From NCBI GenBank assembly GCA_029210645.1, contig JARGFT010000014.1, forward strand, positions 1-36,222: DNA of 36,222 bases, read 5' to 3'. This document shows, piece by piece, positions 31,105 through 36,222 of the stretch; position 1 is the first letter of the stretch; every line of letters begins with the position of its first letter. The notes beneath the pieces are model-generated. The model was not told the DNA's origin. It did not search any database and saw only the letters and a program-made list of their open reading frames with translations. The position numbers and the translations under genes were made by a program. Source of the DNA: Anaerosomatales bacterium. GTDB lineage: Bacteria; Actinomycetota; Coriobacteriia; Anaerosomatales; SLCP01.

Positions 31105-33762
31105 CTAGCGGACGACGATCTGCCTGGTCACCGACGATGTCTGGTCGTTAGAGTCCGTGACCCAGAGCACAACGCCGTAGATGCCCGGCTGGGCGAAGGT
31201 GTGAGTCGCCTCGACGCCCTCGCCCTCGGTCTCGTCCCCGAACTCCCAGAGGTAGAGCACGATATCGCCCTCGCTGCTCGATGCCGAGGCGTCGAAGGAG
31301 ACCGGCTGGTCGATGAGTGGCTCGTCGGGCGATATCGTGAACGATGCGGTCGGGGGAGGAGGCGTCCGTGCGCCGGTCGAGACGACGATACTGACCGTGG
31401 ACCCCACCTCGACCTCGGTGTCCGTGACGGGGTCGTGCCGGGCCACGATGCCGGCCGAGACACCGCGGACCTCCTCCTCGGTGACCCGAACCTCGAGTCC
31501 GAGGCTGGTGAGTTCGGCGATCGCCCGTTCTTTGGTCAGGCCGATGAGTTCGGGCAGCACCACCGTCTCGGGGCCGGTGTGGATCGAGCACGACCCCGGC
31601 TTCACGCCGGCGAGGAAGAGCCCGGTGAAGACGTCCTCGCACCACTCGGTGCTCAGCTCGCCCGACTCGCGGCACACCGATTCGTTGGTCAGGCCGCCCG
31701 GTCGCTGGAAGTCGACAGAGTCCCTCCCCTCGAGCGCGCCTTTCATGAAAGCCGCCCATATCTCGGCAGGGAAGGACCCGCCGGTGACGCGGCGGCCGTG
31801 GACGTCGGTCATCTCCTGCTGAGCCTCCGGGTAGCCGACCCACACGGCAGCGACGAGGTCGGGCGTATACCCGACGAACCAGGCGTCCCGGTACTTCTGC
31901 GTCGTACCCGTCTTGCCCGCGGCGGGTCGACCGATCCCGGCGGCCCCGCCGGTGCCACGCGAGATGACTCCGCGCAGAATGTCCGTCGTGAGATACGCAA
32001 CGGCCGGGTCGAGCGCTTCCCTGACCTGCGGAGTGTTCTCCAGGAGGATCTGGCCGTCGCCGCTCGTGACAGAGGTGATGCTGAAGGGCTCGGCATGGGT
32101 GCCTCCGGCAGCAAGCGTGCCGTATGCCGATGCCATGTCGAGCGGGGTGACGCCCTGCTCGTGACCACCGAGTGCGATCGCGGGCACCGGCTTGATGTCG
32201 TTGGTGATCCCCATCGCATGCGCGGTGTCGACCACGTCCGACGGACCGACGTCGAGAATCAGCCGCGCGAAGACGGAGTTCACCGACTTCTCCATCGCCT
32301 CCCGCAGCCGCATCGGTCCGGTTCGGTTGCCGCTTGCACCGGTGACCTTCCAGGTCTGACCGTTGGGCAGGGTGAACCGTGAGGGACCCGCCTCGAACGT
32401 GTCTTCGGACGTCACGCCTTCCTGGAGCGCGGTGACGAGCACGAAAGGCTTGAATGCCGAGCCCGGCTGGCGTCCCTGTCCTTGTACCGCCACGTTGAAC
32501 TGCTGCTCGGCGAAGTCGCGTCCGCCGACCATCGCGAGCACCTCACCGGTCTGCGGGTCGAGCGCGACAAGCGCGGCCGAGGGGTCGTCGGCCTGGTCGA
32601 GCGCCTCGGCCACGGCACGCTCGGCGGCGCGCTGCATCTTCAGGTCGAGCGTGGTAGTCACGCTGATGCCGCCCCGGAACACCGCTTCGGCACCGAACTC
32701 GTCGATGAGCTGCGCCTTGATGTACTCCATGAAGTAGGGCGCGATGGCATCCCCGTTGCCCAGGCCTGCAAGCGCGAACTCGGCTCCGGCGGCCTCGGCA
32801 CGCTCGGTCTCGGTGATCATGCCCTGGTCGGTCATCTGTCGGAGTACCGTCGCGCGGCGGTTCGTCGCTTCCTCCGGATCGAGGTAGGGGGAGTACCGGC
32901 CCGGCGACTTGATGACTCCGGCGATCATCGCGCACTCGGCCAGGTCGAGCTCGGTCACGCTCTTCCCGAAGTACGCCTGTGAGGCCGCCTCCACGCCGTA
33001 CGCGCCGTGTCCGAAGTAGATCGTGTTCAGGTAGAGCTCGAGGACGCGCTCCTTGCTGTACTTCTTCTCGATCCGGTAGGCGAGTATGGCCTCGGAGATC
33101 TTGCGCCTGAGAGTCTGCTCGGGCGTGATGAAGGCGTTCTTGACGTACTGCTGCGTGATCGTCGAGCCACCCTGCGCCACCGAGCGCGTCCGGATATCGG
33201 TCCACAGCGCCCGGGCGATGCCGATGGGATCGACGCCGCTGTGCTCGAAGAAACGGGAGTCCTCCGTGGCGATGACGCCGTTGCGCAGCGCTTCGGGCAT
33301 CTCCGCAAGCGGTCGGTCGGTCCGGTTCTGGTCGGCGAAGAGCTTGGCGAGCTCCTCGCCGTTGCGGTCGTAGACGACAGAGGTCTGATCACGCCCCTGC
33401 GCCTTTCCCTCCGGGTCGGGCAGGTTGCGCACGATCGATGCGTACACGAGACCACCGGCCAGAACGAGCCCGAGGAGCAGCACGAGCGCACTGATGCCGA
33501 CAAGCTTCAGCACCCGGCGGCGACGCGTGGCCGGGCGTTTGGATGACGGGCGGCGGCGCGTGGTGGCGGTAGGGCGCTTGCGTGACGGCCTGCGGGCACC
33601 GGTGCGCTTCGACGGCGGACGTGCAGGCGGCTTCGTGCGTGGGTTCGCAGCCTTGCGCGAACGCGCCTCAGACGTCCGTTTCCGGGCTCGTGGCCGGGGC
33701 TTCGGTCGTTCGCTGCGGTCGCCGCCGGTGCGGCGTTTGTCGTCGTCGTTATGTGTACTCAT
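31105..33762 (-). CDS. Class A penicillin-binding protein with PASTA and C-terminal PKD domain
   Basis: 885 residues. The first 83 are extremely basic and Pro-rich (cytoplasmic). A membrane helix follows (about 86-108). The GT51 domain has Glu167 (IATEDSRFFEH) and AQGGSTITQQYVKN; the transpeptidase has Ser435 (SAFK), SVN (493-495) and KTG (617-619). A PASTA domain (about 733-796, VVLPELIGLTKERAIAELTSLGL) and a PPPP linker (801-804) precede a PKD domain (about 805-885, SFDASASSSEGDIVLYLWEFGD). PKD domains mediate protein or sugar contacts on the cell surface and are not standard on PBPs. It is convergent with U32 and 30 bases away. Four Cys lie between the transpeptidase and PASTA domains. Confidence 0.92.
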   Translation of the reverse strand: MSTHNDDDKRRTGGDRSERPKPRPRARKRTSEARSRKAANPRTKPPARPPSKRTGARRPSRKRPTATTRRRPSSKRPATRRRRVLKLVGISALVLLLGLVLAGGLVYASIVRNLPDPEGKAQGRDQTSVVYDRNGEELAKLFADQNRTDRPLAEMPEALRNGVIATEDSRFFEHSGVDPIGIARALWTDIRTRSVAQGGSTITQQYVKNAFITPEQTLRRKISEAILAYRIEKKYSKERVLELYLNTIYFGHGAYGVEAASQAYFGKSVTELDLAECAMIAGVIKSPGRYSPYLDPEEATNRRATVLRQMTDQGMITETERAEAAGAEFALAGLGNGDAIAPYFMEYIKAQLIDEFGAEAVFRGGISVTTTLDLKMQRAAERAVAEALDQADDPSAALVALDPQTGEVLAMVGGRDFAEQQFNVAVQGQGRQPGSAFKPFVLVTALQEGVTSEDTFEAGPSRFTLPNGQTWKVTGASGNRTGPMRLREAMEKSVNSVFARLILDVGPSDVVDTAHAMGITNDIKPVPAIALGGHEQGVTPLDMASAYGTLAAGGTHAEPFSITSVTSGDGQILLENTPQVREALDPAVAYLTTDILRGVISRGTGGAAGIGRPAAGKTGTTQKYRDAWFVGYTPDLVAAVWVGYPEAQQEMTDVHGRRVTGGSFPAEIWAAFMKGALEGRDSVDFQRPGGLTNESVCRESGELSTEWCEDVFTGLFLAGVKPGSCSIHTGPETVVLPELIGLTKERAIAELTSLGLEVRVTEEEVRGVSAGIVARHDPVTDTEVEVGSTVSIVVSTGARTPPPPTASFTISPDEPLIDQPVSFDASASSSEGDIVLYLWEFGDETEGEGVEATHTFAQPGIYGVVLWVTDSNDQTSSVTRQIVVR

Positions 33763-33952
33763 GTCACCAGTCCGGAGAGGCTGACTCGTACCGCTGAACG
33801 CATCTGCGGGGACGCGGAACGGGGGTTTTGGTGCCAGGTATCGTGCTAGAGTATGACACGCAAACGGCAGGCCGGCACTCGCGAGTCATCGAAGCGTAAC
33901 CACGGCCGGTGCCGGGCCCGAGCCCAGTCGAGATGAAGGAGTCCACCAGACC
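33763..33952. other. Divergent spacer between PBP and tyrS, with a hairpin
   Basis: The 190 bases hold both promoters, which I cannot place firmly. A strong imperfect inverted repeat (GCCGGCAC near 33875 and GTGCCGG near 33910) gives a leader hairpin for tyrS. I see no T-box core sequence here, so tyrS is not T-box regulated as pheS is. Confidence 0.4.
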
Positions 33953-35161
33953 GTGCTCTCCGCAGACGAGCAACTCCATGTGATCAAGAGCGGCGTGGCC
34001 GACATCGTGCCCGAGGAGGCGATGCGCTCCAAGCTCGCGCAGGGACGGCCTCTCATCGCGAAACTCGGCGTCGACCCCACCGCACCGGACCTGCATCTCG
34101 GCCATGCGGTGCCGCTGCGCAAGCTCAGGCAGTTCCAGGACCTCGGCCACGAGGTGGTGCTCATCATCGGCGACTTCACCGCGCTCATCGGCGACCCGTC
34201 GGGACGCAACTCGACCCGGCCCGCTCTTTCGGCTGCCGAGATCGACCTGAACGCACGGACGTATATAGAGCAGGCGTTCAAGATCCTCGACCCTGCACGG
34301 ACGACCCTGCGGCGGAACTCCGAGTGGCTCGGTGAGCTTGGCTTCGCCGATGTGATCCGGCTTGCGGGCCGCTTTACCGTGGCGCGCATCCTCGAGCGGG
34401 ACGACTTCCAGAAGCGCTACCGCGAGGGCGTGGGCATCTCGCTGCACGAGCTTCTCTACCCGATGGCCCAAGCGTACGACTCCGTCGCGATCGAGTCAGA
34501 TGTCGAGCTCGGGGGCACGGACCAGCTCTTCAACCTGCTTGCGGGGCGCGAACTGATGGAGAAGGAGGGGATGGAGCCGCAGGTCTGTCTCACCCTCCCG
34601 CTCCTCGAGGGTATCGACGGCGTGCAGAAGATGAGCAAGTCCTACGGCAACTACGTGGGCCTCACCGACGCTCCCGGCGACATGTTCGGCAAGGTCATGT
34701 CGATCCCCGACGAGCTCATGGTCAAGTACTACCGGCTCTGCACGGCGCTTGCGGTCGAGGAGACAGATTCGATCGCAGAACAGATAACCGCCGGGGTCCT
34801 CCATCCCAACCTCGCCAAGCGCAGGCTCGCGCGTGAGATCGTCGCGCTGTACCACTCAGCCGAGACCGCTGTGGAGGCGGAACGCGCGTTCGATCGGGTC
34901 TTCAAGGACCGCGACATCCCCGAGGACATCGAGGAGTACGCGGCAGACCTGCCCGACGAGGTCTTCCTGCCGGCGCTACTCAAGGACGCCGGGCTCGTGC
35001 CGTCCAACGGTGAGGGCCGCCGCATGATCGCGGGCGGCGGGGTCCGTATCGACGGTGTTCAGGTTGAGGCCGACGCTCTGAACGTGCCGCGCGAGCGGGT
35101 GGCGGGCGCCGTCATGCAGATCGGCAAGAGGCGTTTCGTGCGCATTACTCAGGCCGGATAG
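33953..35161 (+). CDS. tyrS: Tyrosyl-tRNA synthetase
   Basis: 402 residues, class I enzyme that charges tRNA-Tyr. HIGH-like HLGH lies at 48-51 and KMSKS at 226-230 (DGVQKMSKSYGNYVGL). The tyrosine pocket segment DVELGGTDQLFNLLAGREL is present, and the C-terminal S4-like RNA-binding domain (EGRRMIAGGGVRIDGVQVE) is at the end. The HLGH plus SDVELGGTDQ layout is that of the TyrZ/type 2 branch. The start is GTG 33953; AAGGAG is 11 bases upstream. No other usable start is near. Confidence 0.95.
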   Translation: MLSADEQLHVIKSGVADIVPEEAMRSKLAQGRPLIAKLGVDPTAPDLHLGHAVPLRKLRQFQDLGHEVVLIIGDFTALIGDPSGRNSTRPALSAAEIDLNARTYIEQAFKILDPARTTLRRNSEWLGELGFADVIRLAGRFTVARILERDDFQKRYREGVGISLHELLYPMAQAYDSVAIESDVELGGTDQLFNLLAGRELMEKEGMEPQVCLTLPLLEGIDGVQKMSKSYGNYVGLTDAPGDMFGKVMSIPDELMVKYYRLCTALAVEETDSIAEQITAGVLHPNLAKRRLAREIVALYHSAETAVEAERAFDRVFKDRDIPEDIEEYAADLPDEVFLPALLKDAGLVPSNGEGRRMIAGGGVRIDGVQVEADALNVPRERVAGAVMQIGKRRFVRITQAG

Positions 35162-35202
35162 CGCCAGAGTTTAGCCGGTCTCCACACGGGTATATATACT
35201 TT

Positions 35203-35221
35203 CCGAGCCCGTTCTGCTCGG
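35203..35221 (+). terminator. Hairpin after tyrS, weak terminator candidate
   Basis: CCGAGC (35203-35208) pairs with GCTCGG (35216-35221) around a 7-base loop, followed by GTGTTGCG, which has only a weak T run. It could end tyrS transcription or be the 5' end of a structured RNA. TATATATA at 35191-35198 is just upstream. Confidence 0.4.
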
Positions 35222-35378
35222 GTGTTGCGCGGCACGTGAGGGAGTGGTAGCCTAGTCGGGCCGCAATCTTCGGTTTCGTATCCGATTCGAGACGCAGGTT
35301 GATAATGACCAACTGCCAGGGGTCGTTCGTATTGAGGTGACCGTGTCGCACAAGGGCGACGGGTCGCCGTCGCAGCGG

Positions 35379-35409
35379 ACGCCTTCAGGCCGAGCCGGAA
35401 GGCGTTTTT
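35379..35409 (+). terminator. Strong Rho-independent terminator before the rRNA promoter
   Basis: ACGCCTTC (35379-35386) pairs with GAAGGCGT (35398-35405) around a loop of 11 bases, followed by TTTTT (35405-35409). It is one of the best terminators in the window. It shields the rRNA operon from tyrS-side transcription and/or ends the structured stretch before it. Confidence 0.8.
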
Positions 35410-35453
35410 CATGCCCGATTGCGGGCCGGAAGACACCCCCGGGGATCGAATCG

Positions 35454-35502
35454 AAAAAAGCTGGAAAGAGTTGTTGACACCGGGCGAGGAAATGCGTAAT
35501 GT
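35454..35502 (+). promoter_or_regulatory. rRNA operon promoter with A-rich upstream element
   Basis: TTGACA (35474-35479), a 17-base spacer and TAATGT (35497-35502) form a near-consensus promoter. AAAAAAG (35454-35460) upstream looks like an UP element. GCGTATCGCC-like bases after the -10 are GC-rich, as often seen for stringently controlled rRNA promoters. Transcription should start at about 35509. Confidence 0.8.
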
Positions 35503-35508
35503 ATCGCC

Positions 35509-35793
35509 TCGCCGCCGAGTTACGGATGGCGGCACGACGGCGGGAAAACCGCAGGGAACTGCAGGATTCTCGCCGAGCCTGAACCTTGAAAACCGGATAC
35601 TGTGACAAGCCAGTAGGTTCGCGAAATGCGAATCACACATAACCAACCCGTCAACCGAGAGGGTCAATAACAGGCCAAACCGGAATGACAACCCGGATCC
35701 ATACCACGTCGGTTTCCTTGCCGGCGAAGGTGGGTCCAACCGGATCGAGCAGATCCAAACCTCTGTGGAATACGGACGTCAGTCCGTAACACT
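35509..35793 (+). promoter_or_regulatory. rRNA leader with boxA-like and processing hairpins
   Basis: CCTTGAAAACCGGATA at 35584-35599 resembles the boxA-like antitermination and leader motif of many Gram-positive rRNA operons. Two perfect hairpins lie close to the 16S: GGATC/GATCC (35742-35756) and TACGGAC/GTCCGTA (35771-35788). They may take part in RNase III-type maturation. No protein is apparent. Confidence 0.6.

Positions 35794-36222
<429 letters not shown>

Larger units (their letters stand above)
35203..35409 (+). ncRNA. Candidate structured small RNA upstream of the rRNA promoter
   Basis: About 200 bases with no credible protein but several local stems: GTTTCG/CGAGAC near 35265-35295, CAGGTTG with CCAACTG near 35296-35318, and a long one, GGTGACC with GGTCGCC enclosing GTCGC/GCGAC, near 35335-35370. 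It ends with a strong terminator at 35379-35409. TATATATA at 35191-35198 could be its -10. Its size and terminator would fit a housekeeping RNA such as 6S or a leader, but I could not recognise a known core. Confidence 0.35.

Noticed and set aside
33763-33952. T-box leader before tyrS
   Set aside because: No GGTGGNACCGCG core and no terminator/antiterminator pair; only a simple imperfect hairpin is present.

Overview
The window is high-GC DNA with actinobacterial gene order. The gene series argC-argJ-argB-argD-argF-argR-argG-argH, the infC-rpmI-rplT group and a 16S rRNA 5' end with the look of the Coriobacteriia and related deep, often anaerobic Actinobacteria all point the same way. That placement is my reading of the 429 visible 16S bases and of gene order, not a database match. 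A T-box leader before pheST and a ferredoxin-like regulator rich in Fe-S sites fit an anaerobic lineage.

Region 1 (about 1-5.2 kb) is accessory DNA. It holds several small two-gene modules of toxin-antitoxin type: a DUF4160 protein with an HTH partner (465-1120), a stranded XRE-family antitoxin remnant running into a 5'-damaged acetyltransferase (1185-2206), an addiction-module antitoxin with a RelE/ParE toxin (2291-2808), and an unnamed Cys-rich protein with an HTH partner behind a strong palindromic promoter (4355-5211). A reverse-strand gene for a two-ferredoxin, winged-helix protein lies between them. Region 2 (5.25-7.33 kb) has small metabolic or stress genes: a DUF2703 CxxC protein, a thioredoxin-like protein, a tandem GNAT acetyltransferase and a DUF1801 protein.

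Region 3 (7.35-13.8 kb) is translational. A near-consensus promoter drives a long structured leader with an attenuator hairpin, then infC (apparently starting at AUC), rpmI and rplT, closed by a clear terminator. Next is a structured leader before a TasA/camelysin-like exported protein and a very short SipW-type signal peptidase. Then comes a T-box leader controlling pheS-pheT.

Region 4 (13.8-24.2 kb) is a nearly complete arginine operon with its own repressor, argR, followed by polX, a family X DNA polymerase with a PHP domain. Region 5 (24.2-33.8 kb) has a DUF5658 membrane protein (reverse), a 3-methyladenine glycosylase overlapping a NIF3-family gene, and two class A penicillin-binding proteins on the reverse strand flanking a U32 peptidase/RlhA-like gene. 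One of these PBPs carries a C-terminal PKD domain.

Region 6 (33.9 kb to the end) holds tyrS, a roughly 200-base structured stretch ending in a strong terminator (a possible small RNA), a consensus rRNA promoter, the rRNA leader and the first ~430 bases of 16S rRNA. The least explained items are the leader before the TasA/SipW pair, the unnamed pair at 4413-5211, the antitoxin/acetyltransferase junction near 1.4 kb, and the transcribed-looking stretch at 35.2-35.4 kb.
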